64,000 nucleotides of DNA from Candidatus Enterococcus willemsii (GTDB taxonomy: Bacteria > Bacillota > Bacilli > Lactobacillales > Enterococcaceae), in NCBI RefSeq assembly GCF_009933335.1, contig NZ_MAEL01000014.1, forward strand, positions 41,807 through 105,806, written 5' to 3'. The translations under genes were made by a program, and so were the position numbers. Position 1 is the stretch's first letter; every line of letters starts with the position of its first letter. The notes beneath the pieces are model-generated. The model was not told the DNA's origin, made no database searches, and saw nothing but the letters and a program-made list of their open reading frames with translations. Of the stretch, positions 17,754 to 26,422 are shown piece after piece.

Positions 17754-19013
17754 ATGAGTTCAGACTTTTTTCAAGAACTAAAAGCACGTGGCTTAGTTCA
17801 TCAAACAACAGACGAATCAGCATTAGAAAAACAATTAAATGAAGAGTCTGTCAAATTGTATGTCGGCTTCGACCCAACTGCAGATAGCTTGCATATTGGT
17901 CATTTATTGCCAGTCTTGATGCTTCGTCGTTTCCAACAAAATGGCCATGTGCCGATTGCGTTAGTCGGTGGGGGAACTGGAATGATTGGGGATCCATCAT
18001 TTAAAGACCAAGAGCGTCAATTAAATACATTGGATACCGTTCAAAACTGGTCACAAAGCATTAAAAATCAATTGTCTCGTTTTATTAATTTTGACGACGA
18101 CACAAATCCAGCAATTATTGCAAATAACTATGATTGGTTAGGTTCTATCTCACTGATTGATTTTTTACGTGATGTGGGTAAAAACTTTACAATTAATTAC
18201 ATGATGAGTAAAGAAAGTGTGAAACGTCGAATTGAATCGGGGATTTCGTATACAGAATTTGCTTACCAATTGTTACAAGCGTATGATTTTCTAAAATTAT
18301 ATGAAACACATGGTTGCTTATTACAACTAGGTGGAAGTGACCAATGGGGAAATATTACCTCAGGAATTGAGTTATTACGTCGTGAAAAAGAAGTCCAAGG
18401 TTTTGGTTTAACGATGCCTTTGATTACAAAAGCAGACGGTACAAAATTTGGAAAAACTGAAGGTAATGCCGTTTGGTTGGATCCAGAAAAAACAACACCA
18501 TATGAGTTTTACCAATTTTGGATTAATACAGATGACCGTGATGTCATTAAGTTCTTAAAATATTTCACGTTCTTATCTTTAGATGAAATTGCTGACATTG
18601 AAGAAGCCTTCAATCAAGCACCTGAAAAACGTGTTGCTCAAAAAGCTTTGGCACAAGAAGTGACGACACTTGTTCATGGAAAAGAAGCTTACGAACAAGC
18701 GGTACGCATTTCTCAAGCGTTATTCAGTGGCGAGATTAAGAGTTTATCTAGCGAAGAAATCAAACAAGGTTTCAAAGGTGTACCAACATATAACGTGCAA
18801 GCAGAAGACAATTTAAACTTAATCGAATTATTGATTACAGCAGGAATTGAACCTTCGAAACGTCAAGCACGTGAAGATGTCCAAAATGGTGCGATTTACA
18901 TTAATGGAGAGCGTGTCCAAGAAACAACCTATGAATTGAGCGATGCAGATAAAATCGGAGAAGCAACAGTTATCCGTCGCGGCAAGAAAAAGTATTTCTT
19001 GTTACAATTTTAA
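17754..19013 (+). CDS. tyrS: TyrS, tyrosyl-tRNA synthetase
   Basis: 419 aa, typical of the bacterial TyrRS type 1. The class I HIGH motif is HIGHLLP near residue 44 and the KMSKS equivalent is KFGKT near 232. Tyrosine-binding residues lie in [14 protein letters not shown]. An S4 RNA-binding domain covers the last 70 residues. The ATG follows GAGGAGGAAAATTAC. The 217-bp gap before it has no T-box consensus (no TGGNACCGCG), so tRNA-dependent antitermination is not evident here. Confidence 0.97.
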   Translation: MSSDFFQELKARGLVHQTTDESALEKQLNEESVKLYVGFDPTADSLHIGHLLPVLMLRRFQQNGHVPIALVGGGTGMIGDPSFKDQERQLNTLDTVQNWSQSIKNQLSRFINFDDDTNPAIIANNYDWLGSISLIDFLRDVGKNFTINYMMSKESVKRRIESGISYTEFAYQLLQAYDFLKLYETHGCLLQLGGSDQWGNITSGIELLRREKEVQGFGLTMPLITKADGTKFGKTEGNAVWLDPEKTTPYEFYQFWINTDDRDVIKFLKYFTFLSLDEIADIEEAFNQAPEKRVAQKALAQEVTTLVHGKEAYEQAVRISQALFSGEIKSLSSEEIKQGFKGVPTYNVQAEDNLNLIELLITAGIEPSKRQAREDVQNGAIYINGERVQETTYELSDADKIGEATVIRRGKKKYFLLQF

Positions 19014-19021
19014 TCAAACCG

Positions 19022-19052
19022 AAGAGATTGTTATTTAACAGTCTCTTTTTTT
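19022..19052 (+). terminator. Terminator between tyrS and the AEC transporter gene
   Basis: AGAGATTGTT pairs with AACAGTCTCT (one G-T pair) around ATTT, then a run of T. The next gene starts only 19 bp later, so read-through or a separate promoter is needed. Confidence 0.85.
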
Positions 19053-19070
19053 GTAAAGGAGCAACAAAAA

Positions 19071-19985
19071 GTGGAAGCAATATTGATTCAAGCAGTCGGA
19101 TTATTTTTGATTATTCTTTTGGGATTTTTCTTAAAACGAGTTGGATTACTTTCAAAAGCTGATGGAACAACCTTGTCAGTTGTGATTGTTAATGTCACGT
19201 TACCCGCAGTAGTTATTGTCAATTTGGCGAAATTGTCGATGCAAGCTGATTTAGTATTATTTATTATTATAGGATTTGTCTGGTCACTTGTGCAAATAGC
19301 AATTGCCTGGTTCGCTTCGCGTAAAGATTCAGCCAAACTACAGCAATTATATATGTATTGTGCATCAGGCTTTAATATTGGTAATTTTACGTTACCATTT
19401 GTCCAAGGTTTTTTACCGATGGGCGTCCCGTTCATCTCAATGTTTGATATGGGAAATAGTATTATGTTGTGTGGAGGAACCAATATTGTTGTAGATCGAC
19501 TTGTGGGAAACAACACTAGTTTTCATCCAAAACAAATCGCATTAAGATTGGTTCGTTCCATTCCATTTACTTGTTATTTAGTGATGTTATGTCTTCGTAT
19601 CGTAAATATTACATTACCAGATAGCTTCTTGACAATGCTACAACCAGTCGCTTCAGCAAATGTCTTTTTATCTATGTTTATGATTGGTCTGTATTTAGAA
19701 CTACGCTTACCGAAGAGTGCTGTGCGTGATGTTGTGAAGCTATTAAGCATTCGTTACGGCGTAGGGCTTGCGATTATTGTCGCTTTTTATTTTTTACCAA
19801 TCCCGCATTTGCAAAAAGTTATTTTGTCCTTGCTAGCTATTACACCAATTCCATTATTTGGAGTAATTAATTCGGTGTTAGCGGGCGTAAAAGAAGAAGT
19901 AGTTGGTTTTGCTTCATCGATTAGTTTCTTGTTGAGTTTGCCGTTGATGACTTTGGTTGTGTTAATTTTAGGTACAAGTGTATAG
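19071..19985 (+). CDS. AEC-family (auxin efflux carrier/malate permease-like) transporter
   Basis: 304 aa with about ten hydrophobic segments in two groups of five, the layout of PF03547 carriers. The GTG at 19071 follows AAAGGAGCAAC. The SGFNIGNFTLPFVQG segment near residue 100 contains the broken helix with Asn-Gly typical of the fold. Some relatives carry malate or malonate; nothing in the sequence or neighbours fixes the substrate. It lies between tyrS and nfo on the same strand. Confidence 0.82.
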   Translation: MEAILIQAVGLFLIILLGFFLKRVGLLSKADGTTLSVVIVNVTLPAVVIVNLAKLSMQADLVLFIIIGFVWSLVQIAIAWFASRKDSAKLQQLYMYCASGFNIGNFTLPFVQGFLPMGVPFISMFDMGNSIMLCGGTNIVVDRLVGNNTSFHPKQIALRLVRSIPFTCYLVMLCLRIVNITLPDSFLTMLQPVASANVFLSMFMIGLYLELRLPKSAVRDVVKLLSIRYGVGLAIIVAFYFLPIPHLQKVILSLLAITPIPLFGVINSVLAGVKEEVVGFASSISFLLSLPLMTLVVLILGTSV

Positions 19986-20026
19986 TAGTATTTTAGAATG
20001 TTAGCGAAATTGTAGGAGGATACTTT

Positions 20027-20917
20027 ATGTTGATTGGATCGCACGTTTCAATGAGTGGAAAGAAAATGTTAATAGGGGCTGCAGAAGAAGCGGCTAGTTA
20101 TCAAGCTTCCACATTTATGATTTATACAGGAGCGCCGCAAAATACGCGTCGTAAACCTTTAGAAGAAATGAATATTGAAGCAGGACAGGCATTTATGAGC
20201 GAACATCGATTATCAAATATGGTCGTTCATGCACCGTATATCATTAATTTAGGAAATACGATTAAACTAGAAAATTTTAGTTTTGCTATTGAATTTTTAC
20301 GTGAGGAAATTCGCCGTGCCCAAGCCTTAGGTGCGACGCAAATCACCATGCATCCAGGTGCTCATGTCGGAGAAGGTGTTGAAAAAGGGATTGCTCAAAT
20401 TGTTAAAGGCTTAAATGAAGTCCTTGATAAGAATCAAATTCCTCAAATTGCTTTAGAAACAATGGCCGGAAAAGGGACAGAAATTGGCCGGACGTTTGAA
20501 GAGTTAGCTGCAATTATTGATGGTGTCACGTTAAATGATAAGTTGTCAGTGACCTTAGATACTTGTCATATCAATGATGCTGGTTACAATGTGAAAGAGG
20601 ACTTTGATGGCGTATTAGAAGAATTTGATAAAGTGATTGGTTTGGATCGTTTGAAAGTCATTCATGTCAATGATTCTAAAAATCCTCAAGGCTCACACAA
20701 AGACCGCCATGCAAATATTGGTTTTGGAACAATTGGGTTTGAGGCATTGCATAAAGTCGTGCACCATGAAAAACTATTGCAATTACCAAAAATTTTGGAA
20801 ACACCGTATGTTGGTTCAGATAAAAAGAATAAAAAAGCACCTTATGGCTTTGAAATTGCGATGTTAAAATCAGGTGTATTTGACCCTGAATTGTTAGAGA
20901 AAATTATGAATCAATAA
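20027..20917 (+). CDS. nfo: Nfo, endonuclease IV
   Basis: 296 aa, slightly longer than E. coli Nfo. It cleaves at abasic sites in base-excision repair. The AP2 TIM-barrel zinc ligands are visible in [10 protein letters not shown] (His), [17 protein letters not shown] (Glu), [11 protein letters not shown] (Asp, His), [22 protein letters not shown] and ILETPYVGS (Glu). The ATG follows TAGGAGGATACTTT. A TTCG-tetraloop terminator follows. Confidence 0.96.
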   Translation: MLIGSHVSMSGKKMLIGAAEEAASYQASTFMIYTGAPQNTRRKPLEEMNIEAGQAFMSEHRLSNMVVHAPYIINLGNTIKLENFSFAIEFLREEIRRAQALGATQITMHPGAHVGEGVEKGIAQIVKGLNEVLDKNQIPQIALETMAGKGTEIGRTFEELAAIIDGVTLNDKLSVTLDTCHINDAGYNVKEDFDGVLEEFDKVIGLDRLKVIHVNDSKNPQGSHKDRHANIGFGTIGFEALHKVVHHEKLLQLPKILETPYVGSDKKNKKAPYGFEIAMLKSGVFDPELLEKIMNQ

Positions 20918-20953
20918 AAATAAACGAAGAGTTCGCTCTTCGTTTATTTTTTG
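20918..20953 (+). terminator. Terminator after nfo
   Basis: A 14-bp perfect stem (20918-20931 with 20936-20949) is closed by a TTCG tetraloop and followed by T residues. Confidence 0.96.
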
Positions 20954-21111
20954 GAGTATAAGGCTTTTGTAAGTATTAATTGGCCTATCCTATTTAATCA
21001 ATATTAATTATTAGTTCTGGATGAGTCTTTCGTTTAATAAGTCCTAATTAGTTTAGAAAAAAATAGTAAGAATTAGAAAGTATGGATAGACGATTCGTAT
21101 GGAATAATTTT

Positions 21112-21149
21112 AAAAGTAGAGTTCTTCGCGACTGAAGTCTCTACTTTTT
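21112..21149 (+). terminator. Terminator with no gene in front
   Basis: AAAAGTAGAG pairs with CTCTACTTTT, and inside it CTTC pairs with GAAG. T residues follow. The closest upstream gene, nfo, already has its own terminator 160 bp earlier. The stretch 20954-21111 between them holds no reading frame I can support. Confidence 0.8.
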
Positions 21150-21158
21150 GTTAATGAC

Positions 21159-21190
21159 TTGACGAAAATAGTATAGTGCTATACTATTTT
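21159..21190 (+). promoter_or_regulatory. MarR-gene promoter with perfect palindromic operator
   Basis: TTGACG (21159-21164) and TACTAT (21182-21187) are spaced by 17 bp. A perfect 12-bp inverted repeat, AAAATAGTATAG / CTATACTATTTT (21165-21176 and 21179-21190, 2-bp centre), covers the spacer and -10. This is what a MarR-type autorepressor operator should look like. Confidence 0.8.
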
Positions 21191-21207
21191 GTTGAGAGGT
21201 GACAACA

Positions 21208-21690
21208 ATGGAAACAAATGAATTATTTAAACAATTTGTTGAAGAATTTTTGAAAATCAATAATAAATTAACTCAAATTCAAAAGAAGCCGGTACTCATT
21301 ACACCTGATTTACAAATAAGTACAAGTCTTTTACACTTAATAGATGCTATCGGCACTTACCCACGATCGACAATTACTGAAATTGCAGCGAAATTAGGTG
21401 TGACGAAAGGAAGTATTTCTCAACAAATACCTAAATTAATCCAATTAGGATTGGTTCGAATTTATCAAGTGGAAGAAAATAAAAAAAATAAACAGCTTGT
21501 TCTTACAAAAAAAGGTGAAAGTGTAAATGAATCACATGCGACACTCCATGATGGGCTTTATTCAACAATAAAACAGCAATTATCGCATTTTACTCCAGAA
21601 CAACAGCTCGTTCTATTGGAAATATTAAATAAAATTTCATTTAGTATAGAAGAATATCAAAAGAAATTAACTAAGGGGAATGAGGAATGA
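21208..21690 (+). CDS. MarR-family transcriptional regulator
   Basis: 160 aa from the ATG at 21208, with GAGAGG well placed; a GTG at 21199 overlaps that site. A winged helix runs from about residue 45 to 110: ITEIAAKLGVTKGSISQQIPKL is the HTH and NKKNKQLVLTKKG the wing. The remaining helices form the dimer part. It most likely represses itself through the palindrome over its promoter and co-controls the next gene 16 bp behind it. The inducing ligand is unknown. Confidence 0.88.
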   Translation: METNELFKQFVEEFLKINNKLTQIQKKPVLITPDLQISTSLLHLIDAIGTYPRSTITEIAAKLGVTKGSISQQIPKLIQLGLVRIYQVEENKKNKQLVLTKKGESVNESHATLHDGLYSTIKQQLSHFTPEQQLVLLEILNKISFSIEEYQKKLTKGNEE

Positions 21691-21696
21691 TAGATT

Positions 21697-22437
21697 ATGG
21701 ATATTTTTATCAATAACAAAAGAGTTTCGAATGAGGAAATTGATGCTTGGGAATTTAAAAGATTGAAATATCAATATCAGTTTTTTATGAAGAGAGGATA
21801 TGACCTAACTAATCCATCGGAAGCACCAAATATTAAATCAGCCCGAAAAGACATGGGGCGGTTTAAAGCATCGATAAAGCCTGAACAACTAAGGAGAATT
21901 CTCAAAAATAGGTACAAAATTGGTAATCTTATTTCAAAGATGACTGCTTTGCTCTCTAGAGGAAAAAGAAGATATAGCATGACTGAATTTTTTATTCCAA
22001 CAACCCTGAGTCCAGAAAGAGTGATGGATGATATAAAAAAAATAATGCTTGAAAATACGCAGGAACACCTTTTCATGAACTTAGCAACTAATCCGGATCA
22101 TTTTGTATTGTTAGGTATCGGTGATAATATTCAAGAAGTTGTGGAAATGACTGGTGGGTCACCTTTACCAACAAGATTTTTTGCGCATTATGGAGATGAA
22201 AGTGGTTTGACATCTAGTCGAAGTGAGGGCTATCTTGTACAACTAGCAGGATGTGCAAAACTAGAAGACGGAACAGTCATTGGAGGGGTACGTCATCAAA
22301 TAAAAAGAGAAGAAAATGGCATAAGGTTTAAAGCACTGGTGGAATTTCCTAGTATGGTACCTAAATTTATGTTAAATAAGCATCAATATCATTTGGCATG
22401 TGAGTTTAGAGAATGGCTGGGATATATCATTAAATAA
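21697..22437 (+). CDS. Protein of unknown function, co-transcribed with MarR regulator
   Basis: 246 aa; I do not recognise the family. It looks soluble and cytoplasmic, without signal or membrane helices. The N-terminal 90 residues are basic (MKRGYDL, SARKDMGRFKAS, SRGKRRYS). The C-terminal half seems alpha/beta, with GIGDNIQEVVEMTGGSPLPT and HYGDESGLTSSRSEGYL as likely conserved patches. Of its 18 arginine codons 14 are AGA or AGG, while neighbouring core genes mostly use CGT/CGC, which suggests acquisition from elsewhere. It follows the MarR gene by 6 bp and is probably its regulated target. Confidence 0.7.
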   Translation: MDIFINNKRVSNEEIDAWEFKRLKYQYQFFMKRGYDLTNPSEAPNIKSARKDMGRFKASIKPEQLRRILKNRYKIGNLISKMTALLSRGKRRYSMTEFFIPTTLSPERVMDDIKKIMLENTQEHLFMNLATNPDHFVLLGIGDNIQEVVEMTGGSPLPTRFFAHYGDESGLTSSRSEGYLVQLAGCAKLEDGTVIGGVRHQIKREENGIRFKALVEFPSMVPKFMLNKHQYHLACEFREWLGYIIK

Positions 22438-22602
22438 ACTTGATAATACAAAGCATATTTGTACAAACGAATGAAGTAGCTAAGAGTCATCTTTAGAATT
22501 CACACGTTCATTGACTCTATATAGAAAATGGACGGTAAGAAGCATAACTATTAATAAAATCAATGAAGCAACAGGTATTTAGAAGTTTTTAATTGTTTAG
22601 GT

Positions 22603-22648
22603 AAGACTGTGGACGAAGTCAAAAATGGCTGAAGTCTACAGTCTTTTT
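22603..22648 (+). terminator. Terminator downstream of the MarR/unknown pair
   Basis: AAGACTGTGGAC pairs with GTCTACAGTCTT (one G-T pair), followed by T residues. It lies 165 bp past the last stop codon. Confidence 0.82.
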
Positions 22649-22774
22649 ATAAAAGGATGCGAAAGAAAAGTATCGGTTACGGTGGACAAAATAATGACCT
22701 TTGTAAAAAATTGACAATAGGGTTAGCAAAGAGGAAGATTTTCATATTTTTTGCTGATTTCAATCATAAGATGG

Positions 22775-22806
22775 AACAGTTAGAGAATTCTCTAGCTGTT
22801 TTTTTA
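22775..22806 (+). terminator. Second terminator without a visible gene
   Basis: A palindrome AACAG-T-TAGAGAA / TTCTCTA-G-CTGTT is followed by seven T. No gene ends nearby. Confidence 0.82.
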
Positions 22807-22809
22807 TTG

Positions 22810-22857
22810 TTGACAGCTTTTTTGTATTAGTGTACTATTTTGTTAGTACACTAATAC
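22810..22857 (+). promoter_or_regulatory. Promoter and operator of the GntR/ABC operon
   Basis: TTGACA (22810-22815) and TACTAT (22833-22838) are 17 bp apart. A perfect 14-bp inverted repeat, GTATTAGTGTACTA / TAGTACACTAATAC (22824-22837 and 22844-22857), covers the -10 and the start region. The repeat core AGTGTACTA matches the type of operator used by YtrA-subfamily GntR repressors. Confidence 0.85.
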
Positions 22858-22872
22858 GTGGAGGTGTCTTAG

Positions 22873-23247
22873 ATGATTTTCTCGGATGGGCGGCCAATTT
22901 ATAGTCAAATTATGGAATTTATCATTCAAGAAATTTTGTTAGAAAAAATAAAACCGGGGGAAAAAGTCATGGCAGTTAGAGAGTTAGCAATGGAATTATC
23001 GACGAATCCAAATACGGTTCAACGTGCGTTACAGGAATTAGAACGTTTGGAAATATTATATTCTATTCGTGGAAGAGGGCGTTTTGTTACAGATAATCAA
23101 CAAATTTTAACCGCTCTGAAAGAAGAAAAGAAAAATGAAGTCGTGAAGGATTATTTGCAAAAAATGGCAAATATTGGTTTGTCTACAGATGAAGCGATTC
23201 GAGAAATTCAACGATTTATCGAGGTGAAGCACAATGACAATGATTGA
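22873..23247 (+). CDS. GntR-family regulator, YtrA subfamily
   Basis: 124 aa, the short size of the YtrA group. The winged helix (about residues 10-75) includes PIYSQIMEFIIQEI, VRELAMELSTNPNTVQRALQELE and SIRGRGRFV. Only a short dimerising tail follows, with no ligand-binding domain. Its ATG follows GGAGGTGTCTTAG. It probably represses the operon through the 14-bp palindrome directly upstream and is lifted by cell-wall antibiotics or peptides, as known for B. subtilis YtrA. It overlaps the next gene by 14 bp. Confidence 0.9.
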   Translation: MIFSDGRPIYSQIMEFIIQEILLEKIKPGEKVMAVRELAMELSTNPNTVQRALQELERLEILYSIRGRGRFVTDNQQILTALKEEKKNEVVKDYLQKMANIGLSTDEAIREIQRFIEVKHNDND

Positions 23248-23932
23248 TGTAAAAGATGTTTCTTATAAAAAAAGAGGAAAAACGATTTTAGATAATATTA
23301 GTTTTCAATTAACAGGTGGGAAAATCGTGGCACTTTTAGGAGAGAATGGTGCGGGTAAGACGAGTATTTTACGTATTTTAGCTGGACTTGCTCGCGGTTG
23401 GAAAGGTCATATTACCATTGATGACCAAGCAATTGGTGCAAAAACGAAAGAAAACGTGGCGTTATTAATTTCTTTACAAGATTTCCCGAGAGAGATGACG
23501 ATTCGCCAAGTAATGACATTTTATCAACGATTCTACGCCGATTTTGATAGTAAGAAAGTTCAAGAGCTAATGGCATTTATGGAATTAGATTCAACGAGTA
23601 AATTAAAAACTCTTTCTCGAGGTCAAATGGAAAAAGCAGCCTTGGCAATGACTTTAGCAAGAAATGCGAAAGTTTTTTTACTCGACGAACCGTTAAGTGG
23701 CATTGATTTATTGTCTCGTGAAAAAATCATTCAATCATTGTTACGTTGGTTTAATGAAGAAGCAATTTTATTGATGACCACTCACCAAATGAATGAAATT
23801 GAAAACATTGTAGATGAAGTGATAATCATTGCTGATCATAAAATCGCTATTCATAGCGGAATAGAAGAACTACGAGAAAGCCAACAGCTAGGGCTAGAAG
23901 GTATTTATCGGGAAATAGTGACGAAGGGGTGA
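23234..23932 (+). CDS. ABC transporter ATPase (YtrB-like)
   Basis: 232 aa. Walker A GENGAGKTS is near residue 36, the signature reads LSRGQ near 134, Walker B is VFLLDEPLSGID near 153, and the H-loop is TTHQ near 184. The single-domain architecture fits an ABC-2 type exporter partner. Its ATG lies within the GntR gene's last codons, behind GAGGTG. It presumably energises the permease encoded next. Substrate not determinable; the neighbourhood suggests envelope-active compounds. Confidence 0.88.
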   Translation: MTMIDVKDVSYKKRGKTILDNISFQLTGGKIVALLGENGAGKTSILRILAGLARGWKGHITIDDQAIGAKTKENVALLISLQDFPREMTIRQVMTFYQRFYADFDSKKVQELMAFMELDSTSKLKTLSRGQMEKAALAMTLARNAKVFLLDEPLSGIDLLSREKIIQSLLRWFNEEAILLMTTHQMNEIENIVDEVIIIADHKIAIHSGIEELRESQQLGLEGIYREIVTKG

Positions 23933-23937
23933 GTATG

Positions 23938-24672
23938 ATGTGGGAAATAACGAAACAAATCGCGAGGGAAAATAGACAAAAAGGATTAATTTTTTTCGTT
24001 ATAGCTTTTGCGCTAGAAGGTTTTTTAATTTATCAAATGTCAGAATATACCAATAGCCAGAGCTTTGGTTATTTAGAAGGAATTTATCTCATTCCGATGA
24101 CTATCATAATGATAGCAGGGATTATCATAGAGACAATCCGACTTGCTCGCTTTTGGCGTGACCAACGCTTTTGTTTATTACCGGTCAAAACAGAGAGATT
24201 AATGATGGCGAATTTTGGCTATAGCATCATCTTTTTAGTTGTATCAGCTATTTTATCATATCTAGGATGTAGTATTTTTGGGCAAATTTTTTCACAACAA
24301 GTCTATTTGCCAACTATTCAGACAGCAGCTATTGTTAGTGCCTTCTATTTAGAAGTAGTGATTACTTTCCTAGGTGTTACGCAAGCTCTTGGGATGTTAG
24401 CGGATTTAGTAGTAAAACGCTTTATACCAGTTGCACAAAAATTTAGTACGTTCATTCTAGTTGTTTTACTTTTAGGTGTAGTTTCTGGTGGATCAAATAG
24501 TGAAACAATCGACCTATCTGCACATATTCAGAATGGAGTTATCAGTGTAACGATTGCTAATACATTGTTTGGCACAGTCGTTCGTGATGTTATTACCTTA
24601 ACTATTTGTTTAGGCATCTTGTATTATTTGTTAAAAAATGTGGTAGAAGAAAGAAGGGGAATTCATGAGTAA
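23938..24672 (+). CDS. ABC transporter permease
   Basis: 244 aa from the ATG at 23938; ATG 23935 and GTG 23929 in the same frame are alternatives, and AAGGGG fits 23938 best. Six hydrophobic segments are visible, near residues 15-35, 45-67, 95-120, 130-155, 170-190 and 215-238. It has no recognisable catalytic part. It sits between two ATPase genes and overlaps the next by 8 bp, so all are made together. Confidence 0.8.
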   Translation: MWEITKQIARENRQKGLIFFVIAFALEGFLIYQMSEYTNSQSFGYLEGIYLIPMTIIMIAGIIIETIRLARFWRDQRFCLLPVKTERLMMANFGYSIIFLVVSAILSYLGCSIFGQIFSQQVYLPTIQTAAIVSAFYLEVVITFLGVTQALGMLADLVVKRFIPVAQKFSTFILVVLLLGVVSGGSNSETIDLSAHIQNGVISVTIANTLFGTVVRDVITLTICLGILYYLLKNVVEERRGIHE

Positions 24673-25573
24673 TGTCTTAAGTATTCAAAATGTATCGAAA
24701 AAAATCGGCAATAAACAAATTATCCATGGTGCGACATTCCATGTTGAAAAAGGTGAAATCGTTGGTTTATTAGGCCCAAATGGTGCAGGTAAGACGACGC
24801 TGATTCGAATGATTGTTGGCTTGATGAAACACAATGGTGGGCAAATCAATATTTTAGATTATTCGTTAGATACTAATTTTAAAGAAGCAATGACCGAAGT
24901 AGGCGCTATTATCGAAAATCCTGAGTTTTATAATTATATGACAGGTTACGAAAACTTAATGCAATATGCGCGTATGTCAAAAAAAGAAGTCAATAAAGTA
25001 GAGATTGAACGAATTATCGCACAAGTCCATTTAGAAAATAATATTAATCAAAAAGTGAAGACCTACTCGTTAGGAATGCGTCAACGCTTAGGTGTTGCCC
25101 AAGCCTTAGTCCATCAACCGCATCTGTTAGTTTTAGATGAACCAATGAATGGCTTGGATCCAAAAGGTATGCGTGAATTCCGCGAGATGATTTTACTGTT
25201 GAAGGCGAATGGCGTGAGTGTCTTAGTTTCAAGTCACCAATTAAGTGATATTGAACAATTAGCTGATCGGTTAGTCATTTTACAAAAAGGCAAGATTACC
25301 CATCAAGTAACGATGGCCGAAATTCATGGGTCTGGTAGAGCATTATTACTTGATACAACAGATAATTTAACGGTGATGAAAATTCTTGAAACACAAGGCA
25401 TCACAAATATTCAACAAGAAAAAAATTATCTATTGATACCTTTAGATGAAGACATTCGAATAGAATTAGCGAAGCAAATCGTTGAAGCAAGTATTGGTTT
25501 GAGAGAAATGAAAGTGAAGCAAAGTACGTTAGAAGATACTTTCTTGGCTTGGACCGAAGAAGGAGGACTTTAA
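24665..25573 (+). CDS. ABC transporter ATPase, bacitracin/lantibiotic-export type
   Basis: 302 aa. The ATPase core has GPNGAGKTT (about 37-45), YSLGMRQRLGVAQAL (signature, near 137) and LLVLDEPMNGLDP (Walker B). A C-terminal extension of about 85 residues beyond the core is typical of the BcrA/NatA-like branch that exports peptides or lipid-targeting antibiotics. It pairs with the ABC-2 permease that follows by one base. Role in self-protection is by analogy. Confidence 0.88.
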   Translation: MSNVLSIQNVSKKIGNKQIIHGATFHVEKGEIVGLLGPNGAGKTTLIRMIVGLMKHNGGQINILDYSLDTNFKEAMTEVGAIIENPEFYNYMTGYENLMQYARMSKKEVNKVEIERIIAQVHLENNINQKVKTYSLGMRQRLGVAQALVHQPHLLVLDEPMNGLDPKGMREFREMILLLKANGVSVLVSSHQLSDIEQLADRLVILQKGKITHQVTMAEIHGSGRALLLDTTDNLTVMKILETQGITNIQQEKNYLLIPLDEDIRIELAKQIVEASIGLREMKVKQSTLEDTFLAWTEEGGL

Positions 25574-25574
25574 A

Positions 25575-26411
25575 ATGGGTGTCTTAATTACAAATGAATG
25601 GATAAAATTAAGTAAGAAAAAATCAACATGGATTATGTTGGTAATGTTAGTCATGATGGTTTTTGGTTTGACATGGGTGATGCGAATTGCTAGTAGCGGT
25701 GAGATGCTCGCCAATGATAATTTTTCAAGATTAACAGATATGACGTCATTCTTAAACTTGTTTGTGGTGATTGTTGCTGCATCAATGTTGGCAGAAGAAT
25801 TTAGTCGTGGTACGATTAAATTTTTACTCATTCGTCCCTACTCACGAACACAAATTTTAGCGGCAAAATTTATTACTGCTTTCCTATATGCGGTTGTCGG
25901 AACAGTTATTTTGTTTGTTAGTAGTTTCATTGCTAGTAATTTGTTATTAACAGCAGAATCACCAATGAATGTAGTGGAAGGATTTAATGGGGCATCTGCA
26001 TTAATAGTTGCATTGAGTTATGCAGGTACTAATTTATTATTAATTTTACTTTACCTTTCGCTAACTATTTTTATTTCAGCCGTGATTCGCTCACAAAGTT
26101 TGGCAGTTGGTTTAGGGATTGGTGTTTTGTTTGGTAGCAGTATGATTAATGGTTTATTAACCTTAGCGATGCAGAAATATCCTTGGTTGAAGTGGAATAT
26201 GTTTAATATGTTAAATATTAAGAATTTACTTCCTGAAGCAATGGGTGAATCACTAGGGACAGCGGGGATGTCAGTTTCGGTTGAAGGTAGCGGTGCGTTG
26301 GATTTATACTTAAGTTATGGACAGATGGCATTTAGCTTGTTGATCTATAGTCTCGTGATTTATATCGTAACAAATTGGTTGTTTAATAAACGTGATGTTG
26401 CACTAAGTTAG
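25575..26411 (+). CDS. ABC-2 family permease
   Basis: 278 aa. N-terminal NEWIKLSKKKSTWIM precedes the first helix, then a large extracytoplasmic loop and AEEFSRGTIKFLLIRPYSRTQIL, the motif linking ABC-2 permeases to their ATPase. Six helices are visible. The ATG follows AGGAGGACTTTAA and almost abuts the ATPase stop. With the previous gene it forms a BcrAB-like exporter. Confidence 0.88.
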   Translation: MGVLITNEWIKLSKKKSTWIMLVMLVMMVFGLTWVMRIASSGEMLANDNFSRLTDMTSFLNLFVVIVAASMLAEEFSRGTIKFLLIRPYSRTQILAAKFITAFLYAVVGTVILFVSSFIASNLLLTAESPMNVVEGFNGASALIVALSYAGTNLLLILLYLSLTIFISAVIRSQSLAVGLGIGVLFGSSMINGLLTLAMQKYPWLKWNMFNMLNIKNLLPEAMGESLGTAGMSVSVEGSGALDLYLSYGQMAFSLLIYSLVIYIVTNWLFNKRDVALS

Positions 26412-26422
26412 GAGGCGAACAG

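Larger units (their letters stand above)
22438..22872 (+). other. 435-bp gap with two terminators and an operon promoter
   Basis: After the unknown gene there is about 160 bp without a recognisable feature. Then come one terminator hairpin (22603-22648), about 125 bp with no supportable gene, a second hairpin (22775-22806), and the GntR promoter and operator. The second hairpin has no visible gene to terminate, which suggests a short RNA or a remnant of a lost gene. Confidence 0.6.

Noticed and set aside
22657..22830. 57-codon open frame between two terminators
   Set aside because: Its AAAGG is directly against the ATG, it runs through a terminator and the GntR promoter, and its product shows no recognisable pattern.
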